From Bacillota bacterium (GTDB lineage Bacteria; Bacillota; Clostridia; Oscillospirales; Oscillospiraceae): DNA of 64,000 nt. The notes beneath the pieces were generated by a model. That model searched no databases. It saw only the letters and a program-made list of their open reading frames with translations, and was not told the origin of the DNA. Both the position numbers and the translations under genes were made by a program. The stretch spans positions 1 through 64,000 of the forward strand of contig JAETQY010000015.1 in assembly GCA_021770445.1 (NCBI GenBank), written 5' to 3'. Positions 35,202-44,503 of the stretch are shown here, piece after piece; the first letter of the stretch is position 1; every line of letters begins with the position of its first letter.

Positions 35202-35214
35202 GGAGGTGGCTTTT

Positions 35215-37146
35215 GTGAATTTACAGCCTCTTTATGACGTGAAGGAGCGGCTGGAACAGGCCGCTATCGCCGGCACCGGCCTGCTGGGGGAGGACTTCCG
35301 CCTGACCCGGGCGGCGGAGGCCCTGAAGCCCCTGGCCGGGGCCAGCCCGGTGTTTGGAAAGATCGACGCGGGGCTGGACAAGCTGCTGGCCGCCCCGGCG
35401 GAGGCCCGGTCCGGCTTGCTGCTGGACCTGCTGGCCCTGGTAGACGCGGTGGTCTACACCCAGGCCAAAACCGGGGCAGAGGGGGAGCTGACCCCTTTAC
35501 CCGCCGGAAGCGGACAGTATCAGGAGCTGTCCTACGGCCAGCTCCAGCCCCTCCTCGCCGCCCTCACCACCACCGGGGGTGGACGGATGGAGACCATCCA
35601 GTCCGCCTGGGAGAACCACCCAGAAATTTTCAGCGACTTCCGGGTGCTGCCCGCCCTGGTGGCCGGCCTGGGGGACAGCTACGGGGAGATCGCCGACCAG
35701 AACGGGAAAATTCTGCGGCAATCCGGCCCCGCCGCCGTCCCTCTGCTGAAGGAGGGCTTCGACCCCGCCGGGAAGAAGGAGATGGCCCGGCGGGTCCAGG
35801 TGATGGAGGAGATCGCCGGAGCGTCGGAGAACGCCTGGTATCTGGAGCAGCCTCCCCTGGCGAAAAAGCCGGTGCGGCAGGCGCTGATCCTGGCGCTCCG
35901 GCACGACCCTGCCAACGTACAGACCCTGATCGGGCTGTGCCAGACGGAGAAAAAAGAATGTCAGGAGGCCGCCCGGTTTGCCCTGGCGCGGATGGAGACC
36001 GAGGAGTCCCGGACCTACTGGGAAACCCTGGCCCAAAAGGACATGTATGGGGCGGTGGCGGCCATGCGGCTCTCCCCCGCCCGGACGGCCACCGACCTGA
36101 CCGCCAGGTGGTTCCTCCAGATGATGGAGCAGGTCAAAAAAGACCCGGTTATGCCCCTGAACGAGGAAATCTTCGGCCTGCTGGGCCGTCTGCGCACCGC
36201 CATCGAGTGTAAGACCGGGCCCAAGGTCTGTGAGGCCTTCCGGGCCGCCGCCGGCCTGGGTACCGCCCTGGACCGGGACTACACCTATACGGAAAACGGC
36301 AAGACAAAGACCGGGCCCATGCGGTTTTATTGCAGGGGGGCCACCACCGACCCGAATTCCCAGCGGTATTTCAGCGCCGCTGTGCCCTTCACCCTGATGC
36401 GCTCCATCCAATTTACCCGGGACAGCGGCCTGTGCGCCTTAGCCTGGGAGTTGGCCAAGACTTACGGCGGCGGGTGGATTGCCCCCGCCCTGTGCGCCTC
36501 GCTGCTCACCGGGGACAGCGAGACGGCGGGGCAGAGGGCGAAGGAGCTGCTGCGGCCCAAATTCAAGCTGTTCGGCAGAAAGGACACCGACACCAGGATC
36601 ATTCTCCAGGACGTGCTGTGGAGCCTGTGCTGGCACGACGGGCGTTATGTATACATGGTCTACGCCAATGATCCCGTCAACGATGTCAGAGCGTTCTTTG
36701 ATCCCGGCGAATACCCCGTGCTCCCCCAGGAGCTGAACCCGGCGTGGTTCGAGCTGCTGCTGGAGATGGGCGGAATGGACGCGCAGATTATGAATCTGGT
36801 CCGGCCTATGAACCACCCGGTCATGGACAAGGTGGGCAAGTACCTCTATACCCGAATCACGCGGGGCAAAAATCCGGGCAGCTATCACCAGTATGTCCAC
36901 GCGCTGGTTCGGTGCGGCTGGAAGGACTGGGACGGCTTTTTTGTCAAATATGTCCAGGCCCAGGGGGAGGCGCCGTACTACTCCGTGCAGGGGATGCTGA
37001 ACGTCCTGCCTATCTCCGGCAGGGAGAAGGCCACCCAGCTGCGGGAGGTCGCCGGCCTGATCAAGGCCAGAAAGCTCAGAGCCCAGCGGGGCACATGGCC
37101 CGATGCCCTGGTTCAGGACTTGATCAACAAGTGGGAAAACGAGTAG
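35215..37146 (+). CDS. Helical-repeat protein of the MoxR/VWA cluster
   Basis: 643 aa; GTG at 35215 is chosen because AGGAGG is 8 nt upstream, while the GTG at 35206 overlaps that site. The sequence is almost entirely helical with HEAT-like periodicity (for example RQALILALRHDPANVQTLIG, then EAARFALARMETEES). No enzymatic motif is seen. Equivalent clusters often carry a protein of this size between the SWIM and ATPase genes (possibly the DUF5691 type); a scaffold role is inferred. Confidence 0.65.
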   Translation: MNLQPLYDVKERLEQAAIAGTGLLGEDFRLTRAAEALKPLAGASPVFGKIDAGLDKLLAAPAEARSGLLLDLLALVDAVVYTQAKTGAEGELTPLPAGSGQYQELSYGQLQPLLAALTTTGGGRMETIQSAWENHPEIFSDFRVLPALVAGLGDSYGEIADQNGKILRQSGPAAVPLLKEGFDPAGKKEMARRVQVMEEIAGASENAWYLEQPPLAKKPVRQALILALRHDPANVQTLIGLCQTEKKECQEAARFALARMETEESRTYWETLAQKDMYGAVAAMRLSPARTATDLTARWFLQMMEQVKKDPVMPLNEEIFGLLGRLRTAIECKTGPKVCEAFRAAAGLGTALDRDYTYTENGKTKTGPMRFYCRGATTDPNSQRYFSAAVPFTLMRSIQFTRDSGLCALAWELAKTYGGGWIAPALCASLLTGDSETAGQRAKELLRPKFKLFGRKDTDTRIILQDVLWSLCWHDGRYVYMVYANDPVNDVRAFFDPGEYPVLPQELNPAWFELLLEMGGMDAQIMNLVRPMNHPVMDKVGKYLYTRITRGKNPGSYHQYVHALVRCGWKDWDGFFVKYVQAQGEAPYYSVQGMLNVLPISGREKATQLREVAGLIKARKLRAQRGTWPDALVQDLINKWENE

Positions 37147-37159
37147 AGGAGGGAAAAGC

Positions 37160-38254
37160 ATGTCTGACAAAAACGTACAGCGCCTCCCGGCGGAGGAGCT
37201 TTTCCAGCGTGAGCTGGACGCCCTGATTGCGGCGGAGACCGACCCTATCCCCACCGGCTGGCGGATGTCCCCCAAGTCGGTGCTGACCTACATCCAGGGC
37301 AACACCCGGGTCAAGGGGGTGGACATCACCCCCAAGTACATGGGCAACAGGCGGCTGGTGGAGATCGCCATCGCCACCCTGGTCACCGACCGGGCCCTGC
37401 TGCTCATCGGCGAGCCGGGCACCGCCAAGAGCTGGCTCAGCGAGCATCTGGCCGCCGCCGTCAACGGCGACTCCACCAAGGTGGTTCAGGGGACGGCGGG
37501 CACCACCGAGGAGCAGATTCGCTACTCCTGGAACTACGCCATGCTCATCGCCAAGGGCCCCTGCCCCGAGGCCATGGTGAAAAGCCCGGTTTACCGGGCC
37601 ATGGAGACGGGCTCCATCGCCCGCATTGAGGAGATCTCCCGCTGTGCCAGCGAGGTGCAGGACGCCCTCATTTCCATCCTGTCGGAAAAGCGGCTGTCCG
37701 TCCCCGAGCTGGGACTGGAAGTCTCAGCACAGAAGGGCTTCTCCGTCATCGCCACCGCCAACACCCGGGACAAGGGGGTCAACGACATGTCCGCCGCCCT
37801 GAAGCGGCGCTTCAACATCGTTGTCCTGCCCACTCCGTCGGATATGGCGACCGAGATCGAAATTGTCTCCACCCGAGTGGCCCAGCTGTCTGCCGGCCTG
37901 GATCTCAACGCCCGCCAGCCCGACGGGGACACGGTGGAGCAGGTGGTCACCATCTTCCGGGAGCTGCGAAGCGGCGCCACCCTGGACGGCAAGCAGAAGC
38001 TGAAGCCCACCTCCGGGGTGCTGTCCACCGCCGAGGCCATCTCCCTGCTGGCCAACTCCATGGCTCTGGCCGGCAGCTTCGGGAACGGCTCCATCGGGGC
38101 CGAGGATCTGGCCGCCGCCCTCCAGGGAGCGGTGGTCAAGGACGAGGACAAGGACAAGGTGAGCTGGAAAGAATATTTGGAGAACGTGATGAAGAAGCGG
38201 GGCTCCGCCTGGCTGCCCCTCTACCGGGCCTGCCGGGAGCTGAACGGGAAATGA
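37160..38254 (+). CDS. MoxR-type AAA+ ATPase (YehL-like)
   Basis: 364 aa. Walker A is LLIGEPGTAKS near residue 80. The Walker B region reads IARIEEISRCASE, with Glu where the first Asp usually is. Sensor 1 is in VIATANTRD near 195 and an arginine-rich ALKRRFN follows. The C-terminal lid is helical. MoxR ATPases work with VWA proteins as chaperone-like motors that insert metals or remodel complexes. GAGGAGGG precedes the ATG, and its stop overlaps the DUF5682 start by four bases. Confidence 0.88.
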   Translation: MSDKNVQRLPAEELFQRELDALIAAETDPIPTGWRMSPKSVLTYIQGNTRVKGVDITPKYMGNRRLVEIAIATLVTDRALLLIGEPGTAKSWLSEHLAAAVNGDSTKVVQGTAGTTEEQIRYSWNYAMLIAKGPCPEAMVKSPVYRAMETGSIARIEEISRCASEVQDALISILSEKRLSVPELGLEVSAQKGFSVIATANTRDKGVNDMSAALKRRFNIVVLPTPSDMATEIEIVSTRVAQLSAGLDLNARQPDGDTVEQVVTIFRELRSGATLDGKQKLKPTSGVLSTAEAISLLANSMALAGSFGNGSIGAEDLAAALQGAVVKDEDKDKVSWKEYLENVMKKRGSAWLPLYRACRELNGK

Positions 38255-40521
38255 ATAAACCGACATTTTTCGGCGTGCGCCACCTGTCCCCGACGGCGGC
38301 GTACCACCTGCGCCGGGCGCTGGACGAGGCACAGCCCCGGCTGGTGCTGGTGGAGGGCCCCAGCGACTTAAACGGCCAGATGGAGTGGCTGTGCCACCCC
38401 GAGACCCAATTCCCCGCCGCCATCCTGGCCTACACCCGGACGCCCCCGGTGCGCACCATCCTGTGGCCCTTCGCCATCTACTCCCCGGAGATCCAGGCCA
38501 TCCTCTGGGCCCATGAGCACCAGGTGGAGTGCCGGTTTATGGATCTGCCCTCCTCGGTGTTCCTGGCCTTCCGGGAGGCGGAGGAGGCCCGGGCCGCGGA
38601 GGAGGACGCCGGCCCGCCGGAGGAGCGGCAGGAGACCACCGAGTCTGTCTACAGACGGCTGGAGACCCTCACCGGCGAGGAGCACGACACCTTCTGGGAG
38701 CGGCACTTTGAGCAGACAGAGGACTATCGATCCGCCGCCAACGCGTTCGGCCGTGAGCTCCGGGCGGCGTCGGAGGACAGCCGGCTGGACAGGGCGGAGA
38801 ACATCGTCCGGGAGGCCTATATGAAGCGGGTCATTCAGGAGGCCGTCGACGCCGGCGTGACCGCGGAGAAGATCTTCTGTGTCTGCGGGGCCTTCCATGT
38901 GGCGGGACTGGAGGAGAACGCCCCCATGACGGACGAGGAAGAGGCGTCCCTCCCTCGGGCGGAGGCCTGCGCCACCCTGATGCCCTACTCCTACTACCGG
39001 CTGTCCTCCCGCTCGGGCTACGGGGCGGGGAACAGGGCCCCGGCCTACTTTGGACTGCTGTGGGACGCTCTCAACGGGGAAGGCTTGAAACAGGCCCCCT
39101 ATCTCTATCTGACACGCCTGGCCGCCGCCCACCGGAAGGCGGGCAACCTGGTCTCCTCCGCCGAGGTCATCGAGGCGGTGCGGCTGGCCGATACCCTGGC
39201 CGGGATGCGGGGGAGCAGGTATCCCACCCTGGCCGACCTGCGGGACGCCTCGGTGACAACCATGGGCCACGGGCAGTTTTCCGAGCTGGCTCTGGCGGCG
39301 GCGGACACCGAAATCGGCAAAAAGATCGGCTTTCTCCCCGAGGGGGTGGCCCGCACCAGCGTACAGGAGGACTTCTACCGCCAGCTCAAGGAGCTGCGGC
39401 TGGAGAAATTCCGTACCGCGGAGCTCCAGCGGCTGGATCTGGACTTGCGGGAGAAGCTGAATGTGAAGTCGGAGACGGCCGCCCTGGCCGACCTGCGGCG
39501 TTCCTTCTTCCTCCACCGGCTGCGGGTGCTGGGAATCCACTTCGCCGCGCTGCTTCCTTCCCGGCAGGAGGGGGCCAACTGGGGGGAGTACTGGGAGCTG
39601 CGCTGGACCCCCGAGGCGGAGATTGAGATTGTGGAATCCGCCCTTATGGGGGACACCGTCCAGGGGGCGGCAGCCTACGCCCTGAAGGAGCGGGCGGACA
39701 ACAGTACCTCCATCAGCCAGGCGGCCGCCATCTTCCAGGACGCCTTCCTGTGCGGGATGCCTGCTGCCGCCCAGCACGCCCTGTCGGTACTCCAGGGGCT
39801 AGGGGTGGACGCGGCCGCCATTGCCGAGGTGGCCGAGACGGCCTCCCGGCTCAGTCTGGTGGTGCGCTACGGCGACCTGCGCCGGTTCGACCCCGCGCCA
39901 GTGGAGCCCCTGGTCCAGCAGCTCTACCTCCGGGCCTGCCTGACATTAGCAGACGCCTGTATCTGCGACGCCCAGGCCGCTCCGGCGGTGACCAAGGCCA
40001 TGGATCAGCTCAATACGCTACAGCTCAGCCACGACTTTCTGGAGCAGGACCGGTGGATCGCACTGCTGGAAGAGATTTCTGACCGGGACGACCTAAATAC
40101 CCGCTGCTCCGGCTTCGCCATGGCCATCCTGCTGGAGCGGGGAGAGGCGGACGAGGACCTGCTCTCCCGGGAGGTGGCCCGGCGGCTGTCCCCCGGCGTG
40201 CCCGCCGACCTGGGCGCGGGGTGGTTCGAGGGGCTGGCGGGGAAGAACCGCTACGCCCTCATTGCCCGGCTGTCTCTGTGGCGGCAGCTGGACGACTACC
40301 TCAGTACCCTGGATGATGAGACCTTCCGCCGGGCGCTGGTGTTCCTCCGCCGGGCCTTCGCTGACTTCTCCCCCAAGGAGAAGAACGACATCGCCGAAAA
40401 CCTGGGGGAAATCTGGGGGGTAAACCCCCAGCAGGCGGCGGAGCTGCTGATGAACGAGACGACACAGGCCGAACAGGCGGTGCTGGACAGCCTGTCCGAC
40501 TTCGACTTTGACGATATTTAG
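38251..40521 (+). CDS. DUF5682 family protein (YehM-like)
   Basis: 756 aa, about the size of E. coli YehM (from memory). The start FFGVRHLSPTAAYHLRRAL followed by LVLVEGPSDLNGQ is the DUF5682 hallmark; conserved His, Arg and Glu suggest a hydrolase-like site, perhaps related to the TraB/EreA fold. A long, mostly helical region follows. Translationally coupled to the MoxR gene and followed by the VWA gene. Function is unknown; the gene order supports a multi-subunit MoxR-VWA complex. Confidence 0.85.
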   Translation: MNKPTFFGVRHLSPTAAYHLRRALDEAQPRLVLVEGPSDLNGQMEWLCHPETQFPAAILAYTRTPPVRTILWPFAIYSPEIQAILWAHEHQVECRFMDLPSSVFLAFREAEEARAAEEDAGPPEERQETTESVYRRLETLTGEEHDTFWERHFEQTEDYRSAANAFGRELRAASEDSRLDRAENIVREAYMKRVIQEAVDAGVTAEKIFCVCGAFHVAGLEENAPMTDEEEASLPRAEACATLMPYSYYRLSSRSGYGAGNRAPAYFGLLWDALNGEGLKQAPYLYLTRLAAAHRKAGNLVSSAEVIEAVRLADTLAGMRGSRYPTLADLRDASVTTMGHGQFSELALAAADTEIGKKIGFLPEGVARTSVQEDFYRQLKELRLEKFRTAELQRLDLDLREKLNVKSETAALADLRRSFFLHRLRVLGIHFAALLPSRQEGANWGEYWELRWTPEAEIEIVESALMGDTVQGAAAYALKERADNSTSISQAAAIFQDAFLCGMPAAAQHALSVLQGLGVDAAAIAEVAETASRLSLVVRYGDLRRFDPAPVEPLVQQLYLRACLTLADACICDAQAAPAVTKAMDQLNTLQLSHDFLEQDRWIALLEEISDRDDLNTRCSGFAMAILLERGEADEDLLSREVARRLSPGVPADLGAGWFEGLAGKNRYALIARLSLWRQLDDYLSTLDDETFRRALVFLRRAFADFSPKEKNDIAENLGEIWGVNPQQAAELLMNETTQAEQAVLDSLSDFDFDDI

Positions 40522-40532
40522 GGGGTGTGCCT

Positions 40533-41672
40533 ATGTCACAGACGGAACAGCTCTCCCGCTGGCGGCTGATCTTGGGCTCTGAGACGGAGGAGTCCTTCTC
40601 TGGGATGGGGGGCAGCCCCCTGTCCCAGGAGGAGCTGCTCATGGACTCCGCCCTAGGGGCCATCTACGGCGGGCCGGGGGAGTCCTTCGGCGGCGGGTCC
40701 GGCGGGGGTGCGGGGAAGGGTCCCTCCTCCCCCCACATCTCCAAGTGGTTGGGTGACCTGCGCTCCCTCTTCGATCCGGAGATCGTGGCGGTGGTGCAGA
40801 ACGACGCCATCGAACGCAAGGGTCTGAAGCAGCTCCTCCTGGAGCCTGAGCTGCTGGACACCCTGGAGCCCGACCTGAATTTGGCCTCCACCCTGCTGAT
40901 GCTCAAGGACCAGATCCCCAAGAAGTCCAAGGAGTCGGCCCGGGCTTTTATCCGCAAGATCGTGGAGGAGATCAACAAGCTGCTGGAGAACGACGTGCGC
41001 CGGGCGGTGACGGCGGCCCTGAACCGCCGGGCCCACTCGCCCCTGCCCTCGGCGTCGGCGCTGGATTTCCCCTATACGATTCGGAGAAATTTGAAGAATT
41101 ATAACAAAGAGTTGGACTCTATCATCCCGGAGCGGGTGTGGTTCTTCGACCGGGCCAGTCGGGTCAACCGATGGCACGTCATTCTGGACATCGACCAGAG
41201 CGGTTCCATGGGCCAATCCATCCTCTACTCCTCGGTGATGGCCTGCGTGCTGGCCTCCATGTCCGCCGTCCGCACCAGTGTGGTGGCCTTCGATACCCAG
41301 ATTATGGACCTGACCCCCCTGTGCGCCGATCCGGTGGACCTGCTCTTCGGCTTTCAGATGGGGGGTGGCACCGACATCGCCAAGTCCATCGCCTACTGCC
41401 AGGAGCTGGTGGAGACCCCGGCCAGGACGCTGTTTTTCCTCATCTCCGACCTGGACGAGGGGGGCAACCGTGCGGGCCTGCTCCGCCGGCTGGAGGAGCT
41501 AAAGACCTCCGGTGTGACAGTGGTGGTCCTGCTGGCCATCGCCGACGGGGGCAAGCCCTACTACGACGCCCAGACCGCCCAGCGGGTGGCCGCTATGGAC
41601 ATCCCCTGCTTTGCCTGTGCCCCGGAGAAGCTGCCCGAGCTGCTGGAGCGGGCCCTGACCGGGAGACTATAG
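40533..41672 (+). CDS. VWA domain protein (YehP-like)
   Basis: 379 aa; ATG at 40533 with AGGGGG 7 nt upstream. The C-terminal VWA domain has an intact metal site: LDIDQSGSMGQS (DxSxS) near residue 215, GGGTDI (Thr) near 278 and LISDLDEGGN (Asp) near 303. A Gly-rich segment and a helical region precede it. VWA proteins usually recruit the substrate for a partner MoxR ATPase through a metal-bridged acidic residue. Last gene of the unit. Confidence 0.9.
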   Translation: MSQTEQLSRWRLILGSETEESFSGMGGSPLSQEELLMDSALGAIYGGPGESFGGGSGGGAGKGPSSPHISKWLGDLRSLFDPEIVAVVQNDAIERKGLKQLLLEPELLDTLEPDLNLASTLLMLKDQIPKKSKESARAFIRKIVEEINKLLENDVRRAVTAALNRRAHSPLPSASALDFPYTIRRNLKNYNKELDSIIPERVWFFDRASRVNRWHVILDIDQSGSMGQSILYSSVMACVLASMSAVRTSVVAFDTQIMDLTPLCADPVDLLFGFQMGGGTDIAKSIAYCQELVETPARTLFFLISDLDEGGNRAGLLRRLEELKTSGVTVVVLLAIADGGKPYYDAQTAQRVAAMDIPCFACAPEKLPELLERALTGRL

Positions 41673-41952
41673 AGGCCGATCCGGAGACGTAAAAGCTCCC
41701 GCCTGAGAAGGCGGGAGCTTTGCGGTATCTGCGGGCCTTTTGGGCAGACCCCATTTTGGGACCGCTACAATAATCCGGATGTGTCCGCCGGCGGAACAGC
41801 CCGGGCTGTCCAGACTGACCGAGGTGAGCCGCCTGACGCTGGTAGTGCCGGCCAATGGCGTGGGTGGCCGCGCCGTTTACCGCCAGCATGGCCACCAGCG
41901 CCACCAGCACGGATATAGTGTTGTAAAAAAAGAGGTGCCGTCTGATTCTCAC
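41593..41952 (-). pseudogene. Remnant of a sensor-kinase-like membrane protein gene
   Basis: A GTG start at 41952 with a perfect AGGAGG begins VRIRRHLFFYNTISVL, continuing with a single strong membrane helix (to about residue 30) and a short basic juxtamembrane part (HAIGRHYQRQ). This is how many Firmicute histidine kinases start. After about 60 codons the frame runs through a terminator and into the antisense of the VWA gene, so any sensor, HisKA or ATPase domain is gone. It is the only feature I see in the 390-base gap between the VWA and amylosucrase genes. Confidence 0.45.
41692..41722. terminator. Terminator of the MoxR/VWA operon
   Basis: AAAGCTCCCGCC / GGCGGGAGCTTT stem with a TGAGAA loop. 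T residues on both outer sides make it usable in both directions. Confidence 0.8.
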
Positions 41953-42062
41953 AAGGTTCCCCTCCTGATGATTCAAATGCACCTCTATTGTAATCTTTAA
42001 TTGTAAATAAATCAGCGTCCGATTATAAACATTTCAGAAATTTTATTCTATCCAGGGCAGGT

Positions 42063-43898
42063 TTAATCTCTCAGCAGCCAGGCGAAGCCGTTGGGCCACA
42101 GCTCAAGGGAGCGGATGCTGTCGTAATGGGTGTCGTACATCAGCTCGGTATAGGCGCCCTCCCGGTCCGCGCCGGACCAGACAAACTGGTTGCTGAAATT
42201 GAACAGGCACACCAGCTCCCGCTCCCCCTTCCGGCGGCACAGGGCCAACACCCGGCTGTCTCCGCTGTCCTCCACCCATACGTCGGCATCGGCGTCGAAG
42301 CAGGGCTCCCCGGCCCGGAGCTTCTCCAGACGGCGCAGACCGTGGAACAGCTTGCCCTGGTAAGTGTTCGGGTTGTTCCGAAGTTGGGCCAGGTCCCACT
42401 GGAAGGCCCCCCGGTGGAGATACCGGCTGTCCTCCCGCTTGTCCGGGTCGTCGTGGTAGGTGTAGTCGTTGAAGCGACCCACCTCGTCCCCGCTGTAGAT
42501 GACGGGGATGCCGCTCTGGGACAACATCCAGGCGTGGAGAGTCAGATCGCAGGAGACGGCCCGCTCCAGCTTGAAGGGGTCCCCCTCGAAGTCGGCGGCC
42601 TCCACCCCACACAGGGAGGCGGTGGTGCCGCACAGCCGGGCGTCCCCCAGGCGGGGGTCGTCGTTGTACAGCTCACCCCGGGCGGGGCTGCCTGGCCAGC
42701 GGCTGGTAAACCAGTCGTTGAGGTACTTCTTATGGGCCACCTCAAAGATATGGAACCGATCCTGGAGCCAGGGGTAGTCCAGCCCCCAGCCGATGTCGTC
42801 GTGACAGCGCAGGTAATTGAGGAACAGGAACTCCTTGGGCAGGGCGCACAGGGCCTCCATCTGATGCCGGAGCAGGGAGGCGTCCCCGACGGCCAGGGTG
42901 TGCCAGGTGGTGGCCATGGTGGTCACGTTGTAGAGCATGTGGCACTCGGGCTTCTCGGTGGTGCCGAAATAGGGGGCTACCTTGGCCGGCTCCATCACCA
43001 CCTCTCCCAGCAGCAGAACGCCAGGACAGACGATCTGGCACACCATGCGCAGCATCCGGGCCAGGTTGTGGACCTGGGGTAGGTTGCGACAGCTGGTGCC
43101 CAGCTCCTTCCAGATGTAGGGGATGGCGTCCAGGCGGATGACATTGATCCCTCGGTTGGCCAGGAAAAGGAGGTTCTCCGTCATATCGTGAAAGACCACC
43201 GGGTTGGCGTAGTTCAGGTCCCACTGGTAGGGGTAGAAGCTGGTCATTACGATCTGCCCATTGTCCAGCTGGGTAAAGCTGCCTGGGGCGGTGGTGGGGA
43301 ATACCTGGGGGACGGTCTTTTCAAACTCCCGGGGGATGTCCCAGCTGTCGTAGAAGAAGTACCGCTCCCGGTAGCCCGGCTCGCCGGCCCGGGCCTTTTT
43401 CGCCCACGCATGGTCCTCGCTGGTGTGGTTCATGACAAAATCCAGGCACAGGTTGATCCCCTGTCTTCGGCAGGCGTCAGCCAGGGCCTCCAGGTCAGCC
43501 ATGGTGCCCAGGTCGGGCCGGACGGAGCGGAAGTCAGAGACGGCGTAGCCTCCGTCGCTGCGGCCCCTGGGCGTATCCAGCAGGGGCATCAGGTGGAGGT
43601 AATTCACCCCGCACTCCTGAATATAGTCCAGCTTTTCCCTTACCCCCGCCAGGGTCCCGGCGAAGGCGTCCACGTAGAGCATCATCCCCAGGAGATCCCG
43701 GCGGCGGTACCACTCCAGATCGGCCTCCCGGCGGGCGTCCTGGTCCCGGAGGGGGCGTTTGCGCTCCTTCCAGCTGCGCTCCAGCATGGCCAGGAAGCGG
43801 TCAAAGGCCGCCTCGTCGCGGTACAGCTCCATATAGAGCCATTTGAGTTCGTCGTAATGCTGTGAAAGACGCTGGTCAAATTTGGCCTGCTTCATCAT
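42063..43898 (-). CDS. GH13 amylosucrase-like alpha-glucan/sucrose enzyme
   Basis: 611 aa; ATG at 43898 is preceded by AGGAGG and the 5' extension of the frame is rejected. The helical N-terminal domain (LKWLYMELYRDEAAF) is typical of amylosucrase. GH13 motifs: DFVMNHTSEDH (region I), VIRLDAIPYIWK with nucleophile Asp (region II), LLGEVVMEP with acid/base Glu (region III), and LRCHDDIGW (region IV; amylosucrases have RSHDDIGW). It would act on sucrose, making glucan or hydrolysing it. Cytosolic; alone on its transcript. Sucrose phosphorylase-like activity is the main alternative. Confidence 0.85.
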   Translation of the reverse strand: MMKQAKFDQRLSQHYDELKWLYMELYRDEAAFDRFLAMLERSWKERKRPLRDQDARREADLEWYRRRDLLGMMLYVDAFAGTLAGVREKLDYIQECGVNYLHLMPLLDTPRGRSDGGYAVSDFRSVRPDLGTMADLEALADACRRQGINLCLDFVMNHTSEDHAWAKKARAGEPGYRERYFFYDSWDIPREFEKTVPQVFPTTAPGSFTQLDNGQIVMTSFYPYQWDLNYANPVVFHDMTENLLFLANRGINVIRLDAIPYIWKELGTSCRNLPQVHNLARMLRMVCQIVCPGVLLLGEVVMEPAKVAPYFGTTEKPECHMLYNVTTMATTWHTLAVGDASLLRHQMEALCALPKEFLFLNYLRCHDDIGWGLDYPWLQDRFHIFEVAHKKYLNDWFTSRWPGSPARGELYNDDPRLGDARLCGTTASLCGVEAADFEGDPFKLERAVSCDLTLHAWMLSQSGIPVIYSGDEVGRFNDYTYHDDPDKREDSRYLHRGAFQWDLAQLRNNPNTYQGKLFHGLRRLEKLRAGEPCFDADADVWVEDSGDSRVLALCRRKGERELVCLFNFSNQFVWSGADREGAYTELMYDTHYDSIRSLELWPNGFAWLLRD

Positions 43899-44008
43899 AA
43901 CACCCCTCCTGCTCATCTCTACCCCTATCCTATCAGACTTGAACCGTCTTGTCCAGTATCTTGCGGCAAGATCTGGGGGGCAGGACGGGGAGGAGCGGGA
44001 GAGGACAA

Positions 44009-44048
44009 AAAACAGCGGGAACCGGCCACCGGTTCCCGCTGTTTTTTT
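44009..44048 (-). terminator. Terminator of the pentose operon
   Basis: ACAGCGGGAACCGG / CCGGTTCCCGCTGT stem with a short loop. On the minus strand TTTTTTGTCC follows; the plus strand also has seven T residues. Confidence 0.85.
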
Positions 44049-44068
44049 GCGTGGAATTATGTCTGCTG

Positions 44069-44503
44069 TCAGTCCGCCTTGCAGCGCTTTTGCAGGGCAG
44101 CAAACAGCTTGTTCTGGACGGGGAGACGGCGGCGGCGGGGGTAGGTGCTCCCGTAGGCGCGGCACAGGGGCTCGGCCTGGGCGGCGTCCAGCAGCCCGAT
44201 CAGCTCCAGGGTGAGGCCGTGGACCGCCATCAGCATCCAGTCCACCGCGGGCTCCGCCTGGAATCGGGCGGGCGCCGTGAAATAGATGTAGTTTAGCACC
44301 TGGCCCACCTCCTCCGGAGAGGGGGACTGGCCGACGAAATCTCGGAGCAGCTGCTCCAGGTCCTGAGCAAATTTGTCGTGACAGGGGTAGCTCTGGGGGC
44401 CACCCCCCAGGCCAAAGGCCCCCTCCAGGGGCTTGCGGCCCTGTTCCAGGCGGCGAAACTCGCTCAGATATCCCTCATAGAGTGCCTCAAGTTTGTCCAG
44501 CAT
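44069..44503 (-). CDS. Hypothetical protein, 144 aa, last gene of the sugar operon
   Basis: A soluble, mostly helical protein that I do not recognise. Its ATG overlaps the stop codon of the isomerase-fold gene by one base (TGATG), so it is translationally coupled. Notable features are a Gly-rich turn (FGLGGGPQSYPCHDKF) and a basic C-terminal stretch (YPRRRRLPVQNKL). No signal peptide or membrane helix. It could be an accessory factor of the isomerase. Confidence 0.7.
   Translation of the reverse strand: MLDKLEALYEGYLSEFRRLEQGRKPLEGAFGLGGGPQSYPCHDKFAQDLEQLLRDFVGQSPSPEEVGQVLNYIYFTAPARFQAEPAVDWMLMAVHGLTLELIGLLDAAQAEPLCRAYGSTYPRRRRLPVQNKLFAALQKRCKAD

Noticed and set aside
43899..44165. 89-codon N-terminal extension of the amylosucrase frame
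   Set aside because: Pro/Arg-rich and covers the upstream terminator; the ATG at 43898 has a strong ribosome site.
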